Shown here in pieces: positions 26,263-34,994 of a stretch of 38,537 nt of DNA. The position numbers and the translations under genes are program-made. The notes beneath the pieces were generated by a model. The model saw only the letters and a program-made list of their open reading frames with translations, was not told the DNA's origin and made no database searches. The DNA comes from Crocosphaera sp. (GTDB lineage Bacteria > Cyanobacteriota > Cyanobacteriia > Cyanobacteriales > Microcystaceae), in assembly GCF_030064895.1 (NCBI RefSeq), contig NZ_JASJEB010000100.1:1-38537 (forward strand), written 5' to 3'. Numbering within the stretch: position 1 is the stretch's first letter; every line of letters begins with the position of its first letter.

Positions 26263-26865
26263 CCCCTATCTTATCTCGAACTCGGGTTAATAACTTAGAG
26301 ACAAGTCATCAAGAGCAAACATACTGCAACTTCATAAAATATCGAAGAACGAAAAGTGCAAAGTCCTGGTAATTTTTTCATTTTTTTGCTTTAATTTGGG
26401 TCAATCAAAAACTGATGTTTGAGAAGAAAAAGAGGAGAGGTGATATTGCTATCACCATGATGAAATCCTCTCTAAAAAACAATGACCCCTCACACCTAAA
26501 ACTGTTCAAGAAAACGCTTTGCAAAAACAGAGTGTAGATGTCGGACAAAGGCAATCGGTAGATGTTTATTTGTGACTGCGTTTTGCCTTTAATGTTAGTT
26601 TAGCTGGTTAACAATAATACTTCAGTCCCATAAAAAAGAGAATTTTCCTAATTAATTCATAGAAACTTGTGTTAATAAAGTGGAAAATTGGGGAAATAAA
26701 GAGAAATTTGAATGAAGTCAGAAGTCAGAAGTTCCTCACTACGTTCCGACGCTATCCCACAGAAGTATAATTTATAGATGAGGACTTCTGCCGATATTTT
26801 GTTAAAAATTTATCTGTTTAATTATATGATAAACTATTTAGTTGTTCATTAAGACTAATTTTATT
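26263..26865. other. Intergenic spacer with a hairpin, a 26-codon frame and short repeats
   Basis: No confident gene. A strong hairpin (26431-26471) encloses the start of a 26-codon frame (26457-26537, MMKSSLKNND...), which I do not recognise and which may be a remnant. AGTCAGA heptamers occur at about 26715-26730. The rest is AT-rich with no clear structure. Confidence 0.55.
26431..26471. repeat. Two-stage inverted repeat
   Basis: The inner stem GGTGATA-TTGC-TATCACC is perfect over 7 bp, and outer arms AGAGGA/TCCTCT add 6 bp with asymmetric spacers (2 and 9 nt). The longer spacer carries ATGATG. It could be an operator, a decayed transposon end or an RNA hairpin. Confidence 0.5.
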
Positions 26866-27090
26866 ATGTGGCGAATTAATGTTCGTTGTAATGGAGATTC
26901 TTGGAAAAAGTCAGGTGCTGATTTTAAAGCCATGACAGAAAATTATGAAGTGGAATTGATAGGTTCTCAGAAAATGCCTGATGGAACGAGAATCATGGGT
27001 TATAAAATGGAGGACATTAGTGAGGTGGAAACTTTCATAGAAGATTGTACTAAGTTTCCTGGGTTTACGGCTGACTTTGAGTCTTTATAA
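26866..27090 (+). CDS. Small hypothetical protein
   Basis: A 74-residue protein from the ATG at 26866 (MWRINVRCNGDSWKKSG). The frame is open to a TTG at 26842, which would add eight poor residues. It has no signal or membrane segment. Pattern: a beta-rich start with an aromatic/basic surface, FKAMTENYEVELIGSQKM, then an acidic helix (DISEVETFIEDCTKF). I do not recognise a family. Composition and codon use match neighbours, so it is probably real. Confidence 0.55.
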   Translation: MWRINVRCNGDSWKKSGADFKAMTENYEVELIGSQKMPDGTRIMGYKMEDISEVETFIEDCTKFPGFTADFESL

Positions 27091-27159
27091 CAAACAAAAT
27101 CTATCCCTTCAACCAATAAAACCGACAAAATTGTTGAATAAGAAATATAATTTGACCTC

Positions 27160-27536
27160 ATGAAAACAGACCGCCCAATATTAACTAAAGTATCCATTAA
27201 TCTTCCTTTCGGCATTGGTGGGGCAGAATTACAGGGGTTAAACCTCCCTTAAGTACCAAAACTGTCACCTTAACCGCAGAAGAATGGTTTAACAGTGGTT
27301 ATAGTAAAGGCGAGTCTGGAGACAATCAAGGGGCGATCGCAGACTACAATCAAGCTATTAACCTTAAACCTGACTATTCTCTTGCTTACTACAATCGCGG
27401 TGTAGACAAGGATAACTTAGGAGACAAACAAGGGGCGATCGCTGAATATAATAAAGCAGCACAACTTTACTCACAACAAAACAAGATGGATGATTATTTA
27501 GATGCGCTTAATCAAGTGAAAAAATTACAAAAATAG
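27160..27536 (+). pseudogene. Frameshifted remnant of a TPR protein
   Basis: An ATG at 27160 opens a 30-codon frame, MKTDRPILTKVSINLPFGIG..., that stops at 27252. A second frame, shifted by +1 and without a start codon, continues to 27536. It encodes two TPR units (AIADYNQAINLKPDYSLAYY and AIAEYNKAAQLYSQQNK) and ends KKLQK. The first part looks like the N-terminus of a larger cyanobacterial protein and the second like the C-terminal TPR end. An internal deletion plus frameshift of one gene is the simplest reading. Confidence 0.65.
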
Positions 27537-27642
27537 GAAAAAGTAGAAAACAAAGGATTTTTTAGTAGACTGTTTGGGTTAAATTAAATATTCTCTATTT
27601 CATCATTCCCCTTCCCAGTATCAGGATTTTGGAGGATTATAA

Positions 27643-27910
27643 GATTTACAGAATAGGGTTATGGTGATGGAGTTAATAGGATCATGGAATGAGATTAGAT
27701 GGATGATACGATTTACAGGATAGGGTTATGGTGATGGAGTTAATAGGATCATGGAATGAGATTAGATGGATGATACGATTCACAGGATAGGGTTATGGTG
27801 ATGGAGTTAATAGGATCATGGAATGAGATTAGATGGATGATACGATTCACAGGATAGGATTATGGTGATGGAATTAATAGGATCATGGAATGAGATTAGA
27901 TGATAGAATT
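27643..27910. repeat. Four tandem copies of a 67-bp repeat
   Basis: Units start at 27643, 27710, 27777 and 27844 with GATTTACAG or GATTCACAG. The first three are nearly identical; the fourth has several changes and a shortened end. The plus strand is extremely C-poor: the second unit has 22 G and only 3 C. No reading frame runs through the array. CCCAGTATCAGGATT before the array is matched by the reverse-complement-like AATCCTGATACTGAGGGG after it. Confidence 0.9.
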
Positions 27911-28045
27911 TACTATATTAATTACAATTATCTTTCCCAGAAAGTTTAAAAGAAAAAAATCCTGAAAATCCCCTAATCTTGTCTAATCCTGATACTGAGG
28001 GGGGAAAAGATATATACTTAACACCATCACTTTTATAATAAATAA

Positions 28046-28432
28046 ATGAAACTCGAAGATATAACCTATAAAGTAATTGGTTGCTCTATGAAAATTCATA
28101 ATACGTTAGGTAATGGGTTTCAAGAAGTTATCTATCAGAGATGTTTAGCCATTGAACTGCAAAAAGTTGGTTTAACCTTTGAGAGGGAAAAAGAACAACC
28201 TATCTATTATGAAGGTATCCACGTAGGAACAAGAAGGGCTGATTTTGTTGTGGAAAATAAAATTATAGTTGAACTCAAAGCTGTAATTAATTTAGAAAAT
28301 GTTCATCTTGCCCAAGCTAAAAATTATGTGGTTGCTTATGATTTTTCTGTAGGATTATTAATTAACTTCGGAGCAACCAGTTTACAATATAAAAAAATAT
28401 TCAATCCTAAGTATAATGAGAAAATAAAATAA
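28046..28432 (+). CDS. GxxExxY family protein (PD-(D/E)xK nuclease-like)
   Basis: A 128-residue protein with the family-defining motif GFQEVIY in NTLGNGFQEVIYQRCLAIEL. A nuclease-like core follows, RRADFVVENKIIVELKAV, in which Asp and Glu-x-Lys fit a PD-(D/E)xK active site. The family is widespread but patchy and lacks a firmly established role; a DNA nuclease activity is inferred from the core. It lies directly after the 67-bp repeat array, whose outer inverted repeat ends just before the gene, so the two may form one unit. It stands alone on this strand, with proA starting 130 bp later. Confidence 0.88.
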   Translation: MKLEDITYKVIGCSMKIHNTLGNGFQEVIYQRCLAIELQKVGLTFEREKEQPIYYEGIHVGTRRADFVVENKIIVELKAVINLENVHLAQAKNYVVAYDFSVGLLINFGATSLQYKKIFNPKYNEKIK

Positions 28433-28524
28433 GTGATTGAACTTATTTTTTGTTAAATTGCCTAAATAAACTAGAAATAATATTAAGAATATCTATAAAA
28501 TAAAGCTTTCTATATATATTTTGG

Positions 28525-28530
28525 TATAAT
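28525..28530 (+). promoter_or_regulatory. -10 box of proA
   Basis: A perfect TATAAT preceded by GG lies 36 bp before the proA ATG; no -35 is obvious. The leader contains a seven-codon frame (ATG at 28540, stop at 28561) that ends just before the proA start codon. Confidence 0.4.
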
Positions 28531-28565
28531 GAAAATCCTATGAAAAATCAAGATTGTTATTAGCA

Positions 28566-29867
28566 ATGATAGTTAATTCTTCTGAATTATTATTAAAAGA
28601 AGTTGCCGAGAAAACCTCTAAAGCAGCCCGAAAGTTGGCAGGACTTTCAAAAGGCGATCGCAACCAAGCAATAGAAGCGATCGCTACAGCATTAGAAAAT
28701 GCTTCAGCCGATATTATTAAAGCTAATGAACTCGACTGTAAACTAGCAGAAAAAGAAAGTATTTCTAAGCCATTATATAACCGTTTAAAACTAGGAAAAA
28801 CAAAACTTGAAGCTACTATAAAAGGGGTTAGAGATGTTATTAATTTAGACGATCCTGTGGGTCATATTTCCATTCACCGAGAATTAGATGAAGGTTTAAT
28901 ATTAAAACGAGTTAGTTGTCCTTTGGGGGTATTAGGAATAATTTTTGAAGCCCGTCCAGAAGCCTTAATTCAGATTACAAGTTTAGCTATAAAATCGGGA
29001 AATGGAGTTATTTTAAAAGGAGGTAAAGAAGCCTTAAACTCTTGTCAAACCTTGGTTAAAATCATCAGAGAAGCTTTAATTAAAACCAAAGTTAGTCCTG
29101 ATACAGTACAGTTATTAACCACCCGTGAAGAAACTAGAAAATTATTAGAATTAGATGAATATATTGACTTAATTATTCCCAGAGGTTCCAATGAATTTGT
29201 GAGATTTATTCAACAAAACACTAATATTCCTGTGTTGGGTCATGCAGATGGAATTTGTCACTTATATGTTGATAAAGAAGCAGACTTAGACACAGCTATT
29301 GCTGTTGCAGTGGATGCAAAAACTCAATATCCTGCTGCTTGTAATGCTATCGAAACATTATTAATTCATCAAGATATTGCTAGGAAATTTTTACCAGAAA
29401 TTGCTGAAGGTTTGATCTATAATGACGTTAAACTAAAAGGAGATAAATTAACTCAAACTTATCTGGATATTGAAGCAGCAACCGAAGAAGACTGGAAGAC
29501 AGAATATAGTGATTTAATGTTATCTATTAAGGTTGTAGACTCCTTAGAAGCAGCTATTAATCATATTAATACTTATGGTTCAAAACACACAGATGCTATT
29601 ATTACAGAAGATAAAAATAGCGCAGAAGTATTCATGAATCAAGTGGATGCTGCCGGGGTTTATCATAACTGTTCAACACGCTTTGCAGACGGTTTTCGCT
29701 ACGGTTTTGGGGCAGAAGTTGGTATTAGTACCCAAAAAATGCCCCCTAGAGGTCCTGTGGGTTTAGAAGGGTTAGTTACCTATAAATATCAAGTAACAGG
29801 AAATGGTCACATCGCTGCTACTTATTCCGGTGAAAATGCAAAATCTTTTACTCACAAAGAAATATGA
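28566..29867 (+). CDS. proA: Gamma-glutamyl phosphate reductase
   Basis: A 433-residue aldehyde-dehydrogenase-fold enzyme from the ATG at 28566 (a TTG four codons upstream is less likely). Key segments are [47 protein letters not shown], the catalytic Cys in [13 protein letters not shown], and the C-terminal [20 protein letters not shown]. It reduces gamma-glutamyl phosphate with NADPH in proline synthesis. proB is not adjacent. The gene is preceded by a -10 box and a tiny upstream frame that stops 2 bp before the start codon. Confidence 0.95.
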   Translation: MIVNSSELLLKEVAEKTSKAARKLAGLSKGDRNQAIEAIATALENASADIIKANELDCKLAEKESISKPLYNRLKLGKTKLEATIKGVRDVINLDDPVGHISIHRELDEGLILKRVSCPLGVLGIIFEARPEALIQITSLAIKSGNGVILKGGKEALNSCQTLVKIIREALIKTKVSPDTVQLLTTREETRKLLELDEYIDLIIPRGSNEFVRFIQQNTNIPVLGHADGICHLYVDKEADLDTAIAVAVDAKTQYPAACNAIETLLIHQDIARKFLPEIAEGLIYNDVKLKGDKLTQTYLDIEAATEEDWKTEYSDLMLSIKVVDSLEAAINHINTYGSKHTDAIITEDKNSAEVFMNQVDAAGVYHNCSTRFADGFRYGFGAEVGISTQKMPPRGPVGLEGLVTYKYQVTGNGHIAATYSGENAKSFTHKEI

Positions 29868-29934
29868 CTTTCTACTTAAAATGTTTGTCCTATAATAGAG
29901 GAGAAAATCTCAATAAATTAAAAGAGATCAGATT

Positions 29935-30273
29935 ATGGAACTATTAATTGCTTGGTTAATTACCGCTATCAGTTTATTGATTATTGCACAACTCCCCATT
30001 GGAGTAGAAGTAGATGATTTTGGTAAAGCTTTAGTTGCTGCTATTGTTTTTGGTGTTCTTAATGCGTTAGTTAAACCAATTCTGCTTTTTTTCGGTTTTC
30101 CCTTAACTATATTAACATTAGGATTATTCTTGCTAATTATTAATGCCATTATTTTTGGTTTAGCTGCTGCATTAGTTAGAGGTTTTCGCTTACGTTATGG
30201 TTTTTGGAGTGCGCTATTTGGTTCAATTTGTTTAAGTTTTATTAATGGTATATTATCACAAGTTGTAAGATAA
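29935..30273 (+). CDS. Phage-holin-family / 4-TM membrane protein (PF04020-like)
   Basis: A 112-residue membrane protein with about four hydrophobic segments (residues ~3-20, 30-52, 56-80, 90-108) and the family-typical central block VFGVLNALVKPILLFFGFPL, followed by TILTLGLFLLIINAIIF. Proteins of this class are called holin-like by similarity, but chromosomal copies in cyanobacteria are ordinary small membrane proteins of unknown role. A TATAAT (29891-29896) followed by GAGGAG gives a plausible promoter and leader. Confidence 0.85.
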   Translation: MELLIAWLITAISLLIIAQLPIGVEVDDFGKALVAAIVFGVLNALVKPILLFFGFPLTILTLGLFLLIINAIIFGLAAALVRGFRLRYGFWSALFGSICLSFINGILSQVVR

Positions 30274-30352
30274 TAATCCAAATTAATCTAATAGATAGAG
30301 ACGCTATAAATAGTGTCTCTACAATGATTTATATACAAAAAAATAAAAGATA

Positions 30353-31822
30353 ATGGATAAGTATAATCAAATCAATTTAAGCATTGATTGGGATAAATTA
30401 ATTAGAGATTATCAACACAAATTTTCTAATTATAGAGTAAAAGAAAAACAAAAAAAATATCAATTATTTACTCAAGGAAACCCCGAAACTCCCAAATCTC
30501 TAAAACTACGAGATTATCAACAAGAAGCAGTTATTAACTGGTTTAAAAATAAGGGAAGGGGAACCTTAAAAATGGCAACAGGAAGTGGAAAAACAATTAC
30601 TGCTTTAGCTATTGCTACAGAATTATATGAGAAAATTAAACTGCAAGTATTATTAATCGTTTGTCCCTATCGTCATTTAGTTGTGCAATGGGAAAGAGAA
30701 TGTAAAAAGTTTAATTTGAATCCTATTTTAGCTTTTGAAAGTGTTTATAATTGGCAAAGTAAACTATCAACAGAACTGTATAATGTTCAATCTTATCAAA
30801 AACCCTTTTTAACTATTATTACAACTAATTCTACTCTAATTAAGCAAGGATTTCAATCACAAATAAAATTTTTCCCCGAGAAAACCTTAATTGTTGGAGA
30901 TGAAGCGCATCATCTAGGTTCCCCTCGTTTAGAAAGTAGTTTACCTCGTAACATTGGTTTAAGATTAGCATTGTCTGCTACTCCAGAAAGATATTTTGAT
31001 GAAGAAGGAACCGACGCTTTACTAAACTATTTTGGAGAAGTAATAAAACCGGAATTCACTTTAGCTGATGCCATAAAAAAACAAGCATTAGTTCCTTATT
31101 TATACTATCCTATCTTTGTCAATTTAACAGAATCAGAAGCCTTTACCTATGCAAAACTAACTCAACGTATAGGTTGGGCATTAGGTGAAAATGATAATCT
31201 TAAAAATAACGATAACTTGACCTCATTATTAATTCAGAGATCCCGTTTAATTGGAGTAGCAGAAAATAAATTAACTGCACTCAGAGAATTAATGAAAAAT
31301 CTTTTAGAAACTAACTATACTCTCTTTTATTGTGGAGATGGCTATTTAGAAAACGAACCGAAAAATCATCAAAAACAGATCGCAGCAGTGACTCGTATTT
31401 TAGGCAGAGAATTAGGTTATAGAGTTAATACTTATACAGCAGAAAATACTTCAGAAGAAAGAGAAAAAATTCGTCAACAATTTAAAAAAGGAGACTTACA
31501 AGGATTAGTTTCCATTCGTTGCTTAGATGAAGGAATTGATATACCAGAAATTGAACAAGCTGTTATCTTAGCCAGTAGTGGAAACCCCCATCAGTTTATT
31601 CAAAGAAGAGGACGAGTATTACGACCTTATCGTCAGAAAAAACAGGCAATAATTTATGATATGGTCGTCTTGCCTCCCGATTTAGATCGGGCTACCTGGG
31701 AAGTAGAACGAAACTTATTAAGAAAAGAGTTAAAGCGATTTGTGGAATTTGCTAAAATTGCTAAAAATGCAGAAGAAGCCAGTCATAAATTCTTAGCGAT
31801 TCAAGAGCAATATTCACTCTAA
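30353..31822 (+). CDS. SF2 DEAH-type helicase, possibly phosphorothioation-linked restriction type
   Basis: A 489-residue superfamily 2 helicase. The Q-like entry LRDYQQEAVINWFKNKGRGT leads to Walker A MATGSGKT (74-81). Then come DEAHHLGS (183-190), the motif III-like LALSATPERYF, and the C-terminal lobe with LVSIRCLDEGIDIPEIEQAV and QFIQRRGRVLRP (motif VI). Its plan and length resemble helicases annotated as DNA-phosphorothioation-system restriction enzymes, but no dnd or other modification genes are in the window, so that label is tentative. A general DNA repair or restriction-type helicase is the alternative. yebC follows 42 bp downstream. Confidence 0.82.
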   Translation: MDKYNQINLSIDWDKLIRDYQHKFSNYRVKEKQKKYQLFTQGNPETPKSLKLRDYQQEAVINWFKNKGRGTLKMATGSGKTITALAIATELYEKIKLQVLLIVCPYRHLVVQWERECKKFNLNPILAFESVYNWQSKLSTELYNVQSYQKPFLTIITTNSTLIKQGFQSQIKFFPEKTLIVGDEAHHLGSPRLESSLPRNIGLRLALSATPERYFDEEGTDALLNYFGEVIKPEFTLADAIKKQALVPYLYYPIFVNLTESEAFTYAKLTQRIGWALGENDNLKNNDNLTSLLIQRSRLIGVAENKLTALRELMKNLLETNYTLFYCGDGYLENEPKNHQKQIAAVTRILGRELGYRVNTYTAENTSEEREKIRQQFKKGDLQGLVSIRCLDEGIDIPEIEQAVILASSGNPHQFIQRRGRVLRPYRQKKQAIIYDMVVLPPDLDRATWEVERNLLRKELKRFVEFAKIAKNAEEASHKFLAIQEQYSL

Positions 31823-31864
31823 ATAAGCTATAATATAAGGTAGATAGTTATTAAAAATATTGTT

Positions 31865-32632
31865 ATGGCAGGACATAGTAAATGGGCAAATATTAAACGC
31901 CAAAAAGAAAGAGTGGATGCAAAAAAAGGGAAAACCTTTGCACAATTATCCCGTGCTATTATTGTGGCAGCTAAACACGGTATTGCCGACCCAGCCGGGA
32001 ATTTTCAACTGCGGACAGCCATAGAAAAAGCCAAAGCAGCCGGCATCCCTAATGATAATATCGAACGGGCGATCGCTAAAGGTGCCGGAACCTACGAAAA
32101 CGATGATACAATTTACGAAGAAATTCGTTACGAAGGTTATGGAGTTGGTGGGGTTGCCATTATCATCGAAGCCTTTACCGACAACAGAAACCGTACCGCA
32201 GCCGACTTACGTTCAGCCTTTACTAAAAACGGGGGTAACTTAGGGGCGGCTGGTTGTGTCGGTTGGATGTTTGAACAAAAAGGGGTGGTAAGAGTAGAAG
32301 GAATTATAGATGAAAACGCCCTCTTAGAAGCATCTATGGAAGGAGAAGCAGATAGTTATGAATTGTACGACGAAGTTGGGGAACAGGGGGCAGAAATTTT
32401 TACAGATATGACCAACTTGAATCGATTAAGTCAGACACTAAACGATAAAAATTTTAACGTGACAGAAGCAGAATTAAGATGGATTCCTAATAATCTTATT
32501 GAAATTGAGGATAATGAGCAGGCTAAATCAATTATTAAACTAATTGAAGCCTTAGAATCCTTAGATGACGTACAAAATGTTACAGCAAACTTTGAAATGG
32601 CGGACGAATTAATTTTTTCTAGTATAAATTAA
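31865..32632 (+). CDS. yebC: YebC/PmpR family protein
   Basis: A 255-residue, full-length member of the YebC/TACO1 family. The invariant N-terminus MAGHSKWANIKRQKERVDAK is present, followed by GIPNDNIERAIAKGAG, YEGYGVGGVAIIIEAFTDN and RNRTAADLRSAFTKNGGNLG. Members have been described as DNA-binding regulators and, more recently, as factors that relieve ribosome stalling at difficult motifs. TATAAT at 31829-31834 may be its -10 box. It probably shares no operon with the upstream helicase. A conserved small protein follows after 35 bp. Confidence 0.95.
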   Translation: MAGHSKWANIKRQKERVDAKKGKTFAQLSRAIIVAAKHGIADPAGNFQLRTAIEKAKAAGIPNDNIERAIAKGAGTYENDDTIYEEIRYEGYGVGGVAIIIEAFTDNRNRTAADLRSAFTKNGGNLGAAGCVGWMFEQKGVVRVEGIIDENALLEASMEGEADSYELYDEVGEQGAEIFTDMTNLNRLSQTLNDKNFNVTEAELRWIPNNLIEIEDNEQAKSIIKLIEALESLDDVQNVTANFEMADELIFSSIN

Positions 32633-32667
32633 GTTATAACCAAACTTACTGAGGAGGAAAATTAAAG

Positions 32668-33099
32668 ATGACCACTGAATCTCAAGTCCCTAAAGAAAGT
32701 GCTATTACCCCCACAAAAACTGAAGAGAAAGCCATTACACCCGAAGTAGTCTCTGAGGAATCTAGTGAAATTCAAAAGGAAACCACTGCACTCATTGACG
32801 CTATTAGAAGTAAAGCTTTATCCGAAGCCAAAGAAGCCGGAGAATTAGCCCGTGACAACTATTTAGAAACAGTTCGTCGCATTCGTCAAGATATCGAAGA
32901 CCGCAAATTATTTGATCCTCAACGCATTGATGAGGCTGTCAAATATATTCAAAAGGAGGTAGAAAAAGATTGGGAGGGTGTTGTTAAAGAATGGAACACT
33001 GTAGTTAAAGAAGTTAGTAGTTTTGGCGATCGCCTTAGTGAAGCGGCCAAAGCTGCTTGGGAAATTTTAACCGCACCTTCCAAAGAGACTAAAGATTAA
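32668..33099 (+). CDS. Conserved helical cyanobacterial protein
   Basis: A 143-residue soluble protein with a disordered Pro/Glu/Lys/Thr N-terminus (~1-35) and an amphipathic, coiled-coil-like remainder (TTALIDAIRSKALSEAKEAG, RIRQDIEDRKLFDPQRIDEA, KDWEGVVKEWNTVVKE, LSEAAKAAWEILTAP). It has no signal peptide, membrane segment or catalytic motif. I recognise it only as a cyanobacterial hypothetical. A good ribosome site (GAGGAGG) lies 9-15 bp before the ATG. It follows yebC closely and may be co-transcribed with it. Confidence 0.75.
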   Translation: MTTESQVPKESAITPTKTEEKAITPEVVSEESSEIQKETTALIDAIRSKALSEAKEAGELARDNYLETVRRIRQDIEDRKLFDPQRIDEAVKYIQKEVEKDWEGVVKEWNTVVKEVSSFGDRLSEAAKAAWEILTAPSKETKD

Positions 33100-33126
33100 T
33101 TTTTTCCTAAATAACTAACATTTTTG

Positions 33127-33145
33127 GGGTGGGCAATGCTCACCC
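33127..33145. terminator. Hairpin after the helical protein gene
   Basis: GGGTGGGC-AAT-GCTCACCC forms an 8-bp stem with one G-T pair. This GGGTGGGCA hairpin is a common cyanobacterial intergenic repeat and could end transcription. Farther on (33180-33220), copies of CTGTTGC and TGTTCCC form a heptamer array. Confidence 0.5.
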
Positions 33146-33263
33146 AAATGTCAAAATTTATTCAGTTACAGTCAAAAATCACCCTGTTGCCTGTTGCCCG
33201 TTCCCTGTTCCCTCTCTAAACTAGCTAGTTTTATTGAAGATGCAATATCTGAGTCAAATATCC

Positions 33264-34994
33264 TTACGGACTAATAGTAATTGTAAAAAAGATACCATCA
33301 TCCTGTAAAGAATTTCCCCCTTGAAATAAGTCTTTTCCTAATGGATTAGCCCAGTCAATACGTGCATTAAAAAAATCACCATATCGTACTTGTAAACCAA
33401 TACCAACAGAACCTAACTCATTAATAGGAGGGTCAGGTAAATCTCCACTATTCCACCCTTGACCGTAGTTTACAAAAGGAACAAGTTGAACCAGAAATTG
33501 ATTTTGAGGAATATGGTAAACAGGGAAACGTAGTTCCATTCCTGCAAAAATTCCATTATCCGTTAACAAAGAATTTTGACGATATCCTTTAATATTTCCG
33601 ATTCCACCTAAAGAAAATTGCTCCAAAGAAACGATAGAACGATCCGCAAGTTGTACATCACTTCTCAGAACAAATAAAGTATCCTCCGCTAATAATTTAA
33701 CCCATTGTGCTTGACCTCGCCATAAAAAATAGTTACTATGAGGAGCATCAGGATTAACCTCTAAATCAAAGGGTCTTGTTGTGCCAAACGCCTCAATTCC
33801 CCAATCAAGTTGCGACCTTGCTGATAATACCTGACTAGGCGTTCTTCCTACCCATTCTTGAGAAAATCGAACCGTAGAAATATGAGTTCTTCCGTTAGTA
33901 TCAGAACCCCGAGAAGGAAAAGCAAGGCCATCTAAATAAACTGTTTTACTCTTTTGATGATCAATATCTAAACCTAAAGAAAACTCTTGTGACGGGGTTT
34001 GAATAATCGGTTGTCGAAAGCGAAAAGAATACTTTTGATAATCAGAATTAATCTCTAAAATATCTAAAGGTTCCTCGATAATTTCCCCTGTTAAACTTCT
34101 ATATGCTACCTCAACCGTCCCATTATAAACATTAACAGGAACCTGATAAGTAAGCTCCAAATCATCGCTGGCATCCGTGTTAAAATAACTAAAACTAACC
34201 TGATCCCCAATTCCCCATAAATTATTTTCAGCTAAATTAAACCCCCGACGAATTTCTCCTACTTGCGGGTTACGTCCATTATCAAACAAAACACTAGGAT
34301 AAAAAGAACGCCCCGAGACAACTTTAACCACTAAAATATTATTACCAGGACGGGGACTCGGGATTAATTGTGCTGAAATACTTTCAATAATTGGGTTTAA
34401 TTGTAATAGTTGTAAAGACTCAACCAAACGAGGAATATTTAACGGAGTTTGTCCCCCTAACTCCAAGCGATCGCGCACATAATTAGGATTAAGTTTACCT
34501 TCAACTGTAACTTGAATGTCCTCTAATTGACCTTCAACAATTTTAATAGTAATAGTATCATTTTCGATGGTTTGGGGGGGAATATAAGCCCCAGACGTAA
34601 TATATCCTTGCTCAATATAATACTGAGTAATAGCCGCTCGCGCTTCCAATAACTCAGCAAAACTCAAAGGGCGATTAATAAACCCCTTCAGAATCCCACT
34701 TAATTCTTCTGCATCAAAAGCGGTATTTCCCTCAAAACGAAACTGCTTAACGGTAATAGTTCCTGGAATATTCGGTGACACCTCCTCTGTGGGAGGAGGG
34801 TTAACATTAGGAGGAATTAAAGGGTTTTCCAGTAAAGGAACAGGTTGGGGTAACTCAGGGGGAGAAGTAGGAGGAATGGGACTGTTATCAAAAGACTGCG
34901 CCATTAACTGACCAGCAAAAACCCCACTTAAGCAGAAACAACCAAAAAACAAATAAAATAGGTTAGAGAGACGAGTTACGCGTTGACAAATCAT
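33264..34994 (-). CDS. TpsB-type outer-membrane transporter (ShlB/FhaC/HecB family)
   Basis: A 576-residue Omp85-superfamily protein. An N-terminal signal peptide (hydrophobic ~11-31) is followed by a Pro-rich linker (~38-75). Two POTRA domains follow: ~78-155 with TVKQFRFEGNTAF and YITSGAYIPPQTIENDTITI, and ~158-228 with NILVVKVVSG. A C-terminal 16-strand-type barrel completes the protein, with the L6-loop motif GIGNIKGYRQN in place of the usual VRGY. TpsB proteins export the partner TpsA across the outer membrane. Here the gene overlaps the 3' end of tpsA by 32 bp on the same strand, a clear two-partner operon. The last residue is Pro rather than the usual Phe. Confidence 0.9.
   Translation of the reverse strand: MICQRVTRLSNLFYLFFGCFCLSGVFAGQLMAQSFDNSPIPPTSPPELPQPVPLLENPLIPPNVNPPPTEEVSPNIPGTITVKQFRFEGNTAFDAEELSGILKGFINRPLSFAELLEARAAITQYYIEQGYITSGAYIPPQTIENDTITIKIVEGQLEDIQVTVEGKLNPNYVRDRLELGGQTPLNIPRLVESLQLLQLNPIIESISAQLIPSPRPGNNILVVKVVSGRSFYPSVLFDNGRNPQVGEIRRGFNLAENNLWGIGDQVSFSYFNTDASDDLELTYQVPVNVYNGTVEVAYRSLTGEIIEEPLDILEINSDYQKYSFRFRQPIIQTPSQEFSLGLDIDHQKSKTVYLDGLAFPSRGSDTNGRTHISTVRFSQEWVGRTPSQVLSARSQLDWGIEAFGTTRPFDLEVNPDAPHSNYFLWRGQAQWVKLLAEDTLFVLRSDVQLADRSIVSLEQFSLGGIGNIKGYRQNSLLTDNGIFAGMELRFPVYHIPQNQFLVQLVPFVNYGQGWNSGDLPDPPINELGSVGIGLQVRYGDFFNARIDWANPLGKDLFQGGNSLQDDGIFFTITISP

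Larger units (their letters stand above)
27091..28045. other. Gene-decay region with tandem repeat array
   Basis: It holds a broken TPR-type gene (27160-27536), then a four-copy 67-bp tandem array (27643-27910) bracketed by inverted repeats at about 27615-27630 and 27985-28002. The remainder is AT-rich with no genes seen before the GxxExxY gene. Confidence 0.7.

Noticed and set aside
27643-27910. CRISPR array
   Set aside because: The 67-bp units are contiguous with no variable spacers, so this is a plain tandem repeat.
29935-30273. Prophage evidence from the holin-like protein
   Set aside because: No lysin, structural or integrase genes are nearby; chromosomal members of this family are common in cyanobacteria.
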